From NCBI GenBank assembly GCA_037039925.1, contig JAXRKP010000048.1:371001-435000 (forward strand): DNA of 64,000 nt, written 5' to 3'. Shown here piece by piece: positions 38,735 through 49,746 of this stretch. The stretch is from Doris montereyensis. Taxonomy: Eukaryota; Mollusca; Gastropoda; Nudibranchia; Dorididae. The notes below the pieces were generated by a model, which searched no databases, was not told the DNA's origin, and worked only from the letters and a program-made list of their open reading frames with translations. The stretch's first letter is position 1, and every line of letters starts with the position of its first letter. A program made the position numbers and the translations under genes.

Positions 38735-39790
38735 GGGGTCATGTCTCTTCCAAAAAGAAATCGGGCCAAAAGTCAGGACTGGGCCGAGACAAGTGGTAAG
38801 CAATTGCGTAGCGGGGAAAGCGATACCCAGATCAGGCGAGGGAGGGACAGCAAACGACATAGGAATGTGACAAGGAACATAAGTACATACGAGAGACACA
38901 CAAAAAAGGCGTCTAATTATAGCACCGAAGAAAGTGGGAGAGCGCAGAGAGAGAGAGAGAGAGAGAGAGAGGAGGGAGAGAGGGGGAGGGGGGGGAGAGG
39001 AGGAGGAGAGAGAGAATGCTGACGCAGGCTAGGCCCTAGTGCAGGGCAAGGGTGGAATCCCAGAGGACGATTATTTTCTTTATGGCCTTCATTTCAATAG
39101 AGGTGCCATCGAGGCAAAGCTCGTATCAGTGCCTGCTACGCGCTGGGCACACAAGACTCTTTATAAATGAGCCAAATGCTTCGTGTCAATGGTCCGGCTG
39201 ACTGTCTCTCACACTTTGGTCTGTGCCTCTTCTTTGTCAACTCAGGCTTGCACACACACACACACACACACATACTCTCTCTCTCTGTGACACAGCCACG
39301 TTGATACATTCCATACATATTATACATGTATTATACACCTATAATAACAACGAAAGGTCACGAGCACACAATGACACACACACGGACACAAGCATGAATA
39401 AGTAGAGAGTGCCTAGCGAGTAACAAGTACGAGGCAAGCGTAGAGCTGGGACACCCATGTAACAGCGGGAAGCGGTGGCCTTTTTTCATTTCAGGACAAT
39501 TTCACTACTACTGCTGTAACTGGGTTTAGGCCCTAATGGCAAGGCAACGCTATAATTAGCTCCTCCCACTCTATTTTTAGCTCGTTTGAACAGGACAGGT
39601 GAGGTCTGGGCGGTGAGGCCGCCTGCTACTGCTAGTCAGTCAGTGACGACTGTGTGCGGGCAGGGTGAGGTCACGGTTGACATTGTAGTGGCGCGGCTTA
39701 CCGTCCATACGATTGTGTGTGTGTGTGTGTGTGTGTGCATTTATTTATGTATGCATGTATGCGCGTCTGCGTGAGCGTAACATTCGAATG
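38735..39790. other. CpG-enriched segment in the GNAS interval
   Basis: CpG dinucleotides are clearly denser here (about 40 in 1 kb by eye) and G+C is higher than in the flanks. Contents include a short purine array (38,945-39,015), (CA)n at 39,250-39,271 and (GT)n at 39,713-39,737. No exon was recognised. It could be a regulatory island or an undetected first exon. A smaller CpG-rich patch is at 37,960-38,060. Confidence 0.35.
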
Positions 39791-39854
39791 AATTAGCAAG
39801 GTCAGGATGAATTACTTTGAGGATTGCACCGACAGCCGATCACGTAAACAAAAC

Positions 39855-39965
39855 AACATGTAAAAACAAAGCAGAAACAGCAAGCTGAAAGATACACGAA
39901 AGAGTGAAAGTGAAATGAAAGAGGTGACACCTACCAGCAACACCCAAACAACCAACCACCCGGGG
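39855..39965 (+). mobile_element. Dispersed element, tail half
   Basis: AGCAGAAACAGCAAGCTGAA then AGATACACGAAAGAGTGAAA, GAGGTGACACCTACCAGCAA and CAACCAACCACCC. The head is absent. Confidence 0.6.
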
Positions 39966-40295
39966 AGGAGAGACTGACAGAGACTCAAGCGAGGGAAAAC
40001 TAAAAACGCGGCTTGAACTGGGGGATCAAAGTCAACAGGAAGAAATAACGGAGGAGACAAACCGTGAAGACAAGAAATGACTGACAGTTTGTTGACAAAC
40101 CTGTAATTTACAGTGCACAGCCAAAGGTATTTCTCTCAGCAAGGGGCATGGACAAACAACACAACTGAGAGGTACGAGACAAAAGAAGCAAAGAAGAACC
40201 AACCCAAACACCCCCACCCCCTTTCATATACCAGGGCCCGAGACATTATTTTGAGCGATAAGGACATAGATTGTAGATCAGAGCTGGGTAAGGGT

Positions 40296-40440
40296 GGTTA
40301 GTTTTTACCCCATCCACCATTGTGGTGGATGATCTCAGGATGCATTAAGAGGAAACAGCAAGATAAAAGATAAATGTGGCAGAGAAAAAGGAGAGAAGTA
40401 GGACCTACCATCAGCTCCAGCCAACCGCCCAAGGGTAGGT
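40296..40440 (+). mobile_element. Dispersed CCATATGC/GACCTACC element, well-preserved copy
   Basis: GGTTAGTTTTTACCCCATCC then ACCATTGTGGTGGATGATCT, CAGGATGCATTAAGAGGAAA, CAGCAAGATAAAAGATAAAT, AGAAGTAGGACCTACCATCA and CCAGCCAACCGCCC. It is followed after a short AAGAAAAGAAATAAAGG linker by (GA)n. This copy is a good starting point for a consensus. Confidence 0.8.
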
Positions 40441-40469
40441 GGAAGCAAGAAAAGAAATAAAGGAAGGAG

Positions 40470-40471
40470 GA

Positions 40472-40549
<78 letters not shown>

Positions 40550-40592
40550 AAACAGACAGAGAGAGAGAGAGAGAGAGAGAGGGGCAAACAGA
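40470..40592. repeat. (GA)n array
   Basis: (GA)n interrupted by CAAACAGACA. It is sandwiched between a full dispersed element and the head-derived satellite. Confidence 0.95.
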
Positions 40593-40604
40593 CAAAGATG
40601 ATTG

Positions 40605-41215
40605 CAATTAATCCCGTCCCCACCATATGCACCGATCTCATGATGAATTAGAGGAATCTCACTGATGAATTTAGATGCACCGATCTCATGATGAATTAAC
40701 TAATTTAAATTTACCTCGTCCACCATATGCACCGATCTCATGATGAATTAGGAGGAATCTCTAACTAATTGAAATTTATTCCACCATATGCACCGATCTC
40801 ATGAATTCACCATATGCACCGATCTCATGATGAGGAATCTCTAACTAATTTAAATTTGCCTCGTCCACCATATGCACCGATCTCATGATGAATTAGGAGG
40901 AATCTCACAACTAATTTAAATTTACCTCGTCCACCATATGCATCGATCTCATGATGAATTAGGAGGAATCTCACAACTAATTGAAATTTATCTCGTCCAC
41001 CATATGCATCGATCTCATGATGAATTAAGAGGGATCTCTAACTAATTGAAATTTATCTCGTCCATGATGAATTAGAAGGACCATATGCACCGATCTCATG
41101 ATGAATTAAGAGGAATCTCTAACTAATTGAAATCACCTCGTCCAACATAAGCACCGATCTCATGATGAATTAAGAGGAATCTCTAACTAATTGAAATTTA
41201 CCTCGTCCACCACTG
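40605..41215 (+). repeat. Satellite derived from the dispersed element's head, ~60-68-bp unit, ~10 copies
   Basis: The unit is CCACCATATGCACCGATCTC then ATGATGAATTA(A/G)GAGG, AATCTCTAACTAATT and (G/T)AAATTTACCTCGT. About ten copies of the CACCGATCTCATGATGAATT core start between 40,629 and 41,149. Some units are truncated or fused (40,788-40,812 and 41,063-41,085). The motif is the same as the head of the dispersed element. Confidence 0.9.
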
Positions 41216-41400
41216 AGTGTGAATTTAGAGGAAACGGTAAGATGAAAGAAGAGTGAAAGAATAAAAAAGGAAAGAAGTAAGACCTACCAGGAGCGCCCGC
41301 CAACCGCCCGTTGAGAGGAATCAGAAAGTGAGAGGAAAGGAAAGAAGTGGGACCTACAAGTACCGCCCACAAACCACCCAGACAGTGAGGGATATTATTG
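41216..41400 (+). mobile_element. Dispersed element tails, two in tandem
   Basis: Two tails occur back to back. The first is GAAGTAAGACCTACCAGGAG then CGCCCGCCAACCGCCC. The second is GAAGTGGGACCTACAAGTAC then CGCCCACAAACCACCC. The upstream head belongs to the satellite at 40.6-41.2 kb. Confidence 0.75.
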
Positions 41401-41684
41401 AGTGGGAGGTAGGTTCCCGTTTAAGTAGAGCTTGAGTTTCCCACAAACACACCTCCCCGCCCCATTTTCTTTTTCCCTACGTCAAACAGGAACAGCATGA
41501 TATATGAGATTTCAACAAAGAGTGCAGCGTAACGGGCCTGATATCGTCAGTAAAATGAAGTCAAAAGATCTTGACTTGAAAAGAACGACGCGACTGAAGC
41601 ATCTCCCTGTCTGTCTCTTTTTTCTCCCTCCACCCCCCCTTTACTTTTCTTGATGACTATTTACTGTCCTTAATCGACTCACTA

Positions 41685-41689
<5 letters not shown>

Positions 41690-41738
<49 letters not shown>
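41690..41738. repeat. (CT)n microsatellite
   Basis: Pure (CT)n. It is the only long dinucleotide CT array on the + strand inside the GNAS interval. Confidence 0.95.
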
Positions 41739-41739
<1 letters not shown>

Positions 41740-41741
<2 letters not shown>

Positions 41742-42760
41742 TGTATGAGTATGTCAGTCTCTATTTGTGTCTTTTCTATTTTTAACCTTGTATGTCTTGT
41801 CTCTTTATGTGTCACATGTTCGTCTCTCTGTGTCACACTCTGTATGCATGTCTCTCTGTGTGTCTTACCCTGTATGTATGTCTCTCAATGTGTCTTACCT
41901 CGTATGTCTGTCTCTCTGTGTGTCTTACCTCGTATGTCTGTCTTTCTGTGTCTTACTTTATAGTCTGTCTATCTCTGTGTCTTAATCAGTATGTTTGTCG
42001 CACTCTGTGCCTTACCCCTTATGTATGTCCGTATCTCTGTGTGTTACTTTGTACGTCTATCTTTCTCTGTGTTTTCCCAGTACGTCTGGCTCTCTCTGTA
42101 TTTTGCTACTCTTATCCAGCATGTCTGTCTGTATCTCTGCGTCTTACCCTGTACGTCTCTCTGTCTGTGTTTTGCTACTCTTATCCAGCATGTCTGTCTG
42201 TCTCTCTGCGTCTTACCCTGTACGTCTATATCTCTGTGTGTTTTGCTACTCTTATCCAGTATGTCTGTCTGTCTCTCTGCGTCTTACCCTGTACGTCTAT
42301 CTCTCTTCGTGTTTCCCTAGTACGTCTATCTCTCTCTCTGTTTTTGCTACTCTTATCCAGTATATATGTCTCTCTCTCTGTGTTTTGCTATTCTTATCCA
42401 GTATATATGTCTGTCTCTCTGTGTTTTGCTACTCTTATCCAGTATGTCTGTCTGTCTGTCTGCGTCTTACCCTATACGTCTATCTCTCTGTGTGTTTTGC
42501 TACTCTTATCCAGTATGTCTGTCTGTCTCTGCGTCTTACCCTGTACGTCTATCTCTCTCACTCTCAGTTTTCCCTGGCTCTCTGTCTGTTTTGCTACTTT
42601 TATCCAGTATGTCTGTCTGTCTATGCGTCTTACCCTGTGTATATCTCTCTGTGTTTTCCCCATTACGTCTATCTCTCTCTGTTTTAGTATATTTGTCTCT
42701 CTGTGTTTTGCTACTCTTATTCAGTATGTCTCGTCTGTCTGTCTCTAACTGCACCTCCCC
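41740..42760 (+). repeat. Pyrimidine-rich complex tandem array, ~1 kb
   Basis: Left part: a ~29-bp unit (TGTCTCTCTGTGTGTCTTAC then CCTGTATGTA). Right part: a ~75-120-bp higher-order unit of TTTTGCTACTCTTATCCAGT, ATGTCTGTCTGTCTCTCTGC, GTCTTACCCTGTACGTCTAT. A frame from 41,792 to 42,748 (318 codons) is open, but its translation is low-complexity Cys/Leu/Ser/Val repeat and I do not regard it as a gene. Confidence 0.9.
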
Positions 42761-42803
42761 CACTCAACACATTGACTAGAAGGGCCCAATAGCATAGTAT
42801 ATC

Positions 42804-42869
<66 letters not shown>
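42804..42869. repeat. (AT)n microsatellite
   Basis: Pure alternating AT. Confidence 0.95.
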
Positions 42870-42870
<1 letters not shown>

Positions 42871-43800
42871 TGGTTAATTTGCGTTTCTTATAGATTTTAA
42901 CACACTTGAACAACTCTTTAGTTCTTACAAAGTTGGACTTCTTTTTTCTCTCGTCAAGGTGTGTATACACATAATGTGTGTGCGTGTAATGGCGTCATGC
43001 ATAACGTGGGATAGACCACAAGCCCCTTTGCACGTGTCACAGAAACCAAAATGATTGAATCACTTGCTAGAGAAGACAGGAAAAGAAAAGAAGAAAAAAA
43101 AGCCATCGACATGAACAACCAGACTGCGCTCAATGGTCTCTTCAAACTGATTTGTCACTTTCTCTTCATCCTCTAACCCCAAACCTCCCCCCCGACACCC
43201 CTCCTCTCCGTCGTCCCCAAAATAACTTGGCCTTCTTTCTTATCATGGTGAATAATCAAGTCCATATATGGAAAGAGCTGGAGCATAACATTACAAATGC
43301 GATTGTCTACGTCCTTGACGTGTAGCACTACATTAGTTCTGCCATTGAATGCTATGAATCAACGCTTTAAGGGTGTACATGTACATGTCGTTGTGTGAGA
43401 ATAAAAAGGCTCTGTGTGGTGTGCAATCATTTTGGGTTGTGGAATCTGAAGAAATGAGCTCTATCTATGATCATATGTGTTTCGTTCTTGTATAATCATT
43501 CTATCCGCGAAGCGCAGACTTAATATGTGTTAACCAAATGTTGGTGTCTTGTATCTCAAAAGTACAAACATGCAAATAGAACCATTATAATCTCATGCGA
43601 AGATACAGCGAGTAAACGAGAGAGAGAAAAAACCCGACAAAAGTAAACAACAAAAATGCCGCCCAAAAAACTGACCCAACGTTTGGATGGAATTTCTACA
43701 CAACTACGCTACATATCCCATTAGTCTTCTACACAGAGAAATATCAGCCATTCGTGCACCTACTGTAAAAGGTTCAGCTTATTTCAGTCATATTTAATGA
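42870..43800. other. GNAS intron sequence, no recognisable exon
   Basis: Moderate complexity. Nothing coding was recognised. Confidence 0.4.
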
Positions 43801-43814
43801 AACATGAATAGATC

Positions 43815-43880
43815 TAAGCGTCGAATAATTGCCCTTCGGGGATGATTAAAAATCTATTGAATTGAATTTGAATCGATATA
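43815..43880 (+). mobile_element. Possible LINE 3' end relic
   Basis: ATTGCCCTTCGGGGATGATT then AAAAATCTATTGAATTGAAT resembles the GCCCTTCGGGGACAATAAA...TTGAATTG 3' termini of CR1/L2-type LINEs. There is no coding part. Confidence 0.35.
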
Positions 43881-44554
43881 TAAAAAATAATAATATCGAG
43901 CCTGCCAGTCGAACCAAGTGTGAGAATCAAGGCACACCAGACTCCATGCAACCTGCAACGTAACAGTCTGACTCAATCGAGAGATATGTTGCTTTTAGAT
44001 ACCTATGCCTAGATTTATATCCAGTCCATGATTTGTATTTATTTACATCAAGCAGACGATAAATTGTGCCACATTGCTTCATGCCTTTAAAATCTTAAAT
44101 CCTACATACAGTCAAAAGTTCAATTGTCAGACAATGCTTTAATTTTCCATATTTCAATATTTGCTTGCCGTAATCTTATCGAACTTCTTAGATCTTTATC
44201 CACATAGGCTAGAACTACGATATATCAATGATGGTATTCACCCCGTCTGATAAAGCTGTCATTGAAATTCTATACAAGGAAAACCGATGAAATCGTGCGA
44301 GAATTTCCTGATAATAAGAACTGGGGGGGGGGAGATCATATAATGCATTAATTGATAGGGAAGTTATCTTGAAAGGATCTATAGAAAAAACATAAAGGCA
44401 GAGGCAGGCCAAAACTATGAGAAAAAGATGAAAATATTGATCAGGTTTCTGATCTGAGAGAGAAGAAGACAATCCTGGGTCACCCGAATCACCAAGAAAT
44501 TGTTTTGTAAAACTCAAGCATAGTCAAGTTCTATATTTAGAATATAGAATAAAT

Positions 44555-45178
44555 AAGAGAGATTCAAAAAGTTAAGAACAAGGCGGCCAGAATAACAACA
44601 TTAATTAAGTCATCTGATCACACTTCCCTGTTTTAAAAAGTCGTCACTGGTTGCCAGTTAAGTTTTTGAATTGAATTCAATGTTGTGTTTTGTACACAAG
44701 TCCCTAAACAATATCTCTCCCCTGTACATCAAAGAATTAGTCATCCCCTACGCCAGGCCGTCTTTTAACTTTCAGGTCACCCGTGACCATGTTTCTAAAA
44801 AATAAATAGGATTTTTTCTTATTTTGATTATAAGTCATTTTCAACCTGATCCCCAATATTATGACCAGCTTCAAAACCAGGACCAGCTCTTCCTACGAAT
44901 TTTTTTAACGCAGTCTTAAAACTGAATTATTTACAACATGCATTCCAAAAGTAAACTATTCCTTGTATCTGTATCATATTTATACAAACTCTATTATAAT
45001 GCCTTCATTATTTATAAAATTGTAATTGTAACAGTTTACTGGTTAAGTTTTATCGTTTTTTTCCTATTCAAGTATTGTAAAGCGCCTTGAGCACCGTGTG
45101 CACTCTGTGATGAAGCGTGCGATATGTAAATTGCTTTGTTGTTGTTATTATTGTTATTATTATCATCATCTTATTATG
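44555..45178 (+). pseudogene. L2/CR1-type LINE reverse-transcriptase C-terminal fragment and 3'UTR
   Basis: In shifting + frames one reads IQKVKNKAARITTLI, then HWLPVKF, then NISPLYIKELVIPYARPSFN: the typical RT-end pattern (QNxAAR...LHWLPV...YRxxFK...PYxP.R). Next come FLRIFLTQS-type residues. The GCGCCTTGAGCAC...GTAAATTGCTTTGTTGTT 3' end follows, with a (TTA)n tail at 45,140-45,175. Stops and shifts show it is dead. Confidence 0.7.
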
Positions 45179-45459
45179 CCCGAGCTGTTCTTCTCACTTA
45201 CTCCTTGTATCTCTATTACTTATTCTATTATTGCAATATTTGTCAGTTCAAAATAATGTGCATTCCCAGCAACAGTAATGATAGTATAAGTTGTAGTTCT
45301 AGTAGTAATAGTATTCCTAGTACATGTAGTGGTAGTATTAGTAGCAGCAGCTGTAATGTCGAGTACTTTGGTAACATGGAAAAGAAAGCAAAGCCTGCTG
45401 AAGACTGAGTTGAGAACACATTGGTATGGTCTGGTCAATCGCATACCCATTAGCTTGCT

Positions 45460-45572
45460 CGGTTGAACCCCATGTGCAGTGATCTCATGGTGAGTGAACC
45501 GGACATAGCAAGATGATATGACAGAAGGAAAGAAAAAAGAAGGCCCTGTCAGAATTACCCACATCCTATCAG
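45460..45572 (+). mobile_element. Dispersed CCATATGC/GACCTACC element, diverged copy
   Basis: TTGAACCCCATGTGCAGTGA then TCTCATGGTGAGTGAACCGG, ACATAGCAAGATGATATGAC and a decayed tail GAAGGCCCTGTCAG. Confidence 0.6.
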
Positions 45573-45574
45573 TT

Positions 45575-46620
45575 AGAACGGAAGACAACACTGGCAGCAT
45601 TTGAAAGTATACTGCCAAGAAGGTGAAAAATTAAAAATGAAGAAAATCAGCCACAAAGAGAAATCACAACCAGAAAGGATCCCACCACCATCCACCCATA
45701 GAAACAAACTCCATATCAAAGTATTTGTGACTGAGTTTACTGAATACAAATCTTATTGTTGTATTCAAAACTTCAAAGAAACGACAAAAACAAATGGGAA
45801 GCACCACAAAACCGAATCACTAAACCACAGATAACAAGCCAGGAACTAAAGAACCATTCTTTCCTTCATCCTCTCTCATTCTATATCATTCCCATTTTGC
45901 CTCAATAATACGTATAGACATGATTATACGAAAGACAAAGTCAGAGCCCTGGAGGAATGAAGACAAAAATAAAACCTAGAGACACCAGACAGAATAAAAC
46001 ATGTCACCATTGCGTCGCCACCCATCGCCTCACCACGAAGAGAAATCACAACACTGCATACAAACCTTGCAGTGTCACTCTCCAGACGTGGAGGTCATAG
46101 GTTCAGTTCATTCAGCCCTCACACAAAGTTTCATGACCACACTATCTCAGCTGCAAACCTTTTTATCTCAATGTTCATTTCATACTTTCTCAGTTTCCGT
46201 TTGATTCTAATTATCATATTCTAAGAGCAATTTTTTCTAGTTTGAACAGATGAGATACTCAAATTTAAGCTTCATAAATGAGTTCAGCATGGCGAAATGA
46301 GAGGAAACAAATTGTGAAAGCTTAGTTGCCATGGAAACGGCCGCCATCTTGAATTTCTAGTGAAAACTAGGTCAATCTTGCAATTTTAAAATAACTAAGC
46401 AGCCCTTCAGTTTTCAATTTTACACATAGAATCTTCAAACCAACATCCCGAGCCCTATTGAATTATTTATATATTGTAATGTTTGTTTTGTTTTTTTTTT
46501 AAATAAATAAAAAAATAATTAAAATTGAGGCTTGAAGGAAACTTATTTCTCTCAATTTTCCGACAAAAATCATGAATTTCTCAGAAAGTACAAAAGATAT
46601 ATAAAAAATCTCATTCGAAA
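45575..46620. other. GNAS intron sequence, no recognisable exon
   Basis: A-rich unique sequence. A CCATGGAAACGGCCGCCATCTTG stretch near 46,331 includes a YY1-like GCCGCCATCTTG, as does the exon 2-3 intron near 57,678, significance unknown. Confidence 0.4.
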
Positions 46621-46624
46621 TCTC

Positions 46625-46740
46625 TTAGGAAACGGAAACAGAAAATGCTAGGACAGGGCAGCCTGGAGAAAAATCATTTCGGGCATCTAAACCCATACAT
46701 TGGAAGGTAAAATGGGAAGTGATAAAGAAAGAAAGCAAAT
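46625..46740 (+). mobile_element. 5'-truncated LINE 3' end, opposite orientation to the 47-50 kb copy
   Basis: GGAAACAGAAAATGCTAGGA then CAGGGCAGCCTGGAGAAAAA, TCATTTCGGGCATCTAAACC, CATACATTGGAAGG. It ends GATAAAGAAAGAAAG. This is the reverse complement of 17,780-17,910 and 47,055-47,160. Confidence 0.8.
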
Positions 46741-47319
46741 TATGACATAAAGCAGCCATATGCCAATTTTAAACGAATCTGTTAAAAAGTGTGGAACTAC
46801 TTAGTATAAAAACAGTAAATACAACATTGAATTTTGAGAATATTAAGTCCAAACTATCATTTTCCATTATTTGAATGTTTTTTTGCATAAAAACCTAGAA
46901 AAAGTAGGACACTTTGAAACGTCATAAAACGTTGAGAGGCTCTCAACTAGACTCTTATCGACCCTGTTTCAACTGCCCCGGGTCTCCCTTACACTCATGT
47001 CGGACAACACCTTTCGATAACATGTGCACGGATTATGTCACATATTTTCTGACTATCTTTCTTTTTTCTTTATCAGTTTCCGTTCTACCTTTCGGTGTAT
47101 GGGTTCAGATGCCCGAGATGATCTTTCTGGTAGGATGCCCTGTTCTAGCATTTTCTGTTTCCTTCCAAAGATATTTAATTTCTATGCTTCAAATCCTCCT
47201 TTATATCTTCTTCCCACTTTCTCCGAGGTCTGCCTTTTTGGTCTTTTACCTTGGGCTTTAGCACTGTATACTGATTTAGCTATTCTATTGTTATTCATTC
47301 TGTTTCTTACATGCCCAAA

Positions 47320-47688
47320 TCATCTCAATTGATTTGTTTCTATGCCATCTGCTTTGGTTTGATCTCTTATTCTTGTGTTTTTGATTTTGTCTCTTTTAGT
47401 TTTCCCTACTAATCTTCTTAGATATTTCATTTCGGCTGCCTGTACTCTACTGTATTCTCTAATGTCTAAAGTCCAAGTTTCGCTGCCATAAAGGAGAGTA
47501 GGACAATAAACTGTATTGTATACTGCCATTTTGGTTTTTGTGGACAAATCTTGCTTACCTACATGGTTATATATTGCACTTGCCTTTTTGATTCTCTGGC
47601 TGATTTCTTCTCTTAGTTTTCCCTCTGAGTTAATCATTTCTCCTAGGTAATTGTAGCTTTGAACTTGTTCTAAATACTCCCTGCCCAA
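47320..47688 (-). pseudogene. LINE RT C-terminal region, open fragment
   Basis: An open 122-codon frame of the LINE above, covering the post-palm region. It begins MGREYLEQVQSYNYLGEM and includes TLLYGSETWTL and the MKYLRRLVGKT motif. It is frame-shifted relative to the FADD segment upstream. Confidence 0.8.
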
Positions 47689-47927
47689 TTTTAAATTTTG
47701 TGTTTTTAGCTTCCCTAGTTACTAGCATTGTTTGGTTTTCTTTCTATTTACTCATTCCTCGTGTACTTAGTTCATTGTTCATAATGTTGATATTCGACTA
47801 AAGGTCACTTTCTGATTTTCCAAACAGAACTAAATCATCGGCAAATGAAAACATTGATACATTTACTGGTTTGAGCTTCCACATACCTACATTCATTTTC
47901 TTCATTTTTGAGGATGCCTTTTGCGAC

Positions 47928-48272
47928 TTAATCCATAAATGTGATAAACAAAAGAGGACTTACGATACAACCCTGTCTTACCCCTATATCTACATCAAAT
48001 TCTGCAGATATGTTTCCAGTTACTCTCACTGCACATGTTGGTTTACTGTAAAAACTATTAATGGCTTCTATTAAATTTTGCTCTACATTGTGTTCTTTTA
48101 AGGAATGCCATAGTACGTCCCTCTTCAAAGTGTCAAATGCTTTTTCTAAGTCAATAAAACACAGGTGCAGGTCAATGTTTATCTCAATGAATTTTTCTAT
48201 TATTTGTTTAATTGTAAATATGTGGTCTTGTACATTTTCTTCCTGATCTAAATCCACTCTGATGCTCTTCAA
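47928..48272 (-). pseudogene. LINE RT palm-domain fragment
   Basis: Open frame with NVQDHIFTIKQIIEKF, LCFIDLEKAFDTL (first catalytic Asp) and GVRQGCIVSPLLFITFMD. A frameshift near 48,260 separates it from the SGFRSG and NYRGISLL motifs. Confidence 0.8.
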
Positions 48273-48417
48273 TCTGGTCCTCTACTGTTTTCCTCAGTCT
48301 CATTTCCAGTATCCTGCTCTATACTTTTCCTGGAATGCTAAGTAGTGATATCCCTCTATAGTTTGAGCATTCCATAGTTGATCCTTTCTTATGTATTGGT
48401 ACTACCATTCCCTTTTT

Positions 48418-48864
48418 TCAGTCATCTGGCACCTGTTTGGACTTCCATGCTTGTTGGCATATTGCATGTAGTAGTTTGTCTGCCTTTCTCCCTTGGTTTT
48501 TAATCATTTCTGGATAAACTTGATCTGCTCCTGTGGCCTTTCCTAATTTCACTTTCCTTATAGCTGTTTGGATTTCTTCCATTGATATATCTACAACTTC
48601 AGCTGTCTCCTCTGGATTACTTGGTACTCTTACTAATTGATCTTTACTCCTTGTTTCATAAGTTCTGGAGGGATTATGTAATTGGTGAAAATGCTTTCTC
48701 CACATTTCCATGATTTTGCTGTCTTCTTTCATTATTTCTCCTTTGGCATTCTTAATTTGTCGTATTAGGCATGCTTTGGTCTCTCTCATGCTCTTCATTG
48801 CCCCCAGAACAGCTTTTGATTTCCTTGATAGCTTTCTTGGAGTTTTTGTCCAAACTCTCCCCAT
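48418..48864 (-). pseudogene. LINE inter-domain and RT N-terminal fragment
   Basis: Open 148-codon frame ending QAWKSKQVPDD. It includes EIQTAIRKVKLGKATGADQV, the conserved RT0/RT1 approach. A stop (TGA) follows PDD where functional relatives have Trp. Confidence 0.8.
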
Positions 48865-49746
48865 TGTTCCTGTTTTGCTTTCCCAACTTCCTCTTTGGCG
48901 ATAGTTTTTTTATTCACGTAATCTATCCTATCCTCTGGTCTCTTTGTTTGCAAGTATTTCTGATAAATCTTTTTATCCTAGATTGGTATACCTGTTTTAC
49001 TACTGGTTTATTTAGTTCCTCTATTTTGAGTTTAGTAGCTTTCTTCTCTTTCCTTTTCTGTTTGTTTTCCTCAGTCAGAAATCTCATTTTGGCAACCACT
49101 AAATATTTCTGCTCCTCTGTTTACTCTTGCATCCAATGTACTGTAAAAAAAGGAGCTGCTAACTATTATGTAGTCTATCATTGACTTCTCACACCTGTCT
49201 TCATTTACTCTTGTATATTTGTGGACATCTTTATGAGGACAAAATGTGTTAGCTATTTTCATGTTATTCTTTAGGCAAAAATCTATTAGTCTCTCTCCAT
49301 TTAGAGAAGTTGTCTCTCCTTCTTTACCTATTATTCCTCCTGACGTTTCTACATTGTTGCCTACTCTAGCATTTAAATCTCCTTAAAGCTTTAGTTTCTT
49401 TTTGGATTTAAGATTCTCTGCAGCTATTTGTAAATCGCTTTTGAAGATATCCTTTTCTTCTTTAGTTGTGTCTTTGTTTGGTCCATAAGCTATTAATAAT
49501 TTAATTGCTCATCCTTTTGGTCTAATATTTACCTCTAATAGCCGTGGGTTTAATAAATTTCCAACTTTATAGTAGCTTTTCATGCCTATTATGCACTAGG
49601 AGGCCTACTCCTTCTCTAGCTCTATCTTTGACATCTACTCTTGAGAAGATTAAAATATGATTCGGTCCTACATTTTCTTTCTTTCCTTGTCCATTTTCTT
49701 TGTTTCTGTAATGCCCAAAATATCTACGCTGCTGTTGTTATTTTCT

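Larger units (their letters stand above)
47050..49745 (-). mobile_element. Degenerate APE-endonuclease / reverse-transcriptase LINE (RTE-like)
   Basis: Non-LTR retrotransposon on the minus strand. Endonuclease relics lie in order from 49,735 downward: VDILGITETKK, REGVGLLVHNR, LLIAYGPNKDTTKEEK, GDLNARVGNN, FCPHKDVHKYTRVNE and DYIIVS. RT relics follow: GKATGADQVYPEMIK, NYRGISLLSIPGKV, CFIDLEKAFDTLKRD, GVRQGCIVSPLLF, and the catalytic FADD at 47,845-47,834 (FADDLVLFG). Next are YNYLGEMINSEGKLREEI and LLYGSETWTL then the [17 protein letters not shown] tail. Stop codons and frame changes occur throughout, so it is inactive. The endonuclease/RT style and the LYGSETWTL...LRRLVG end suggest the RTE side of LINEs. 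I cannot assign the clade firmly. It sits in the GNAS interval in GNAS-sense orientation. Confidence 0.88.

Noticed and set aside
41792..42748. 318-codon + frame
   Set aside because: The translation is a low-complexity Cys/Leu/Ser/Val repeat produced by a pyrimidine-rich tandem array. Other frames are open too, and there is no start context or splice evidence.
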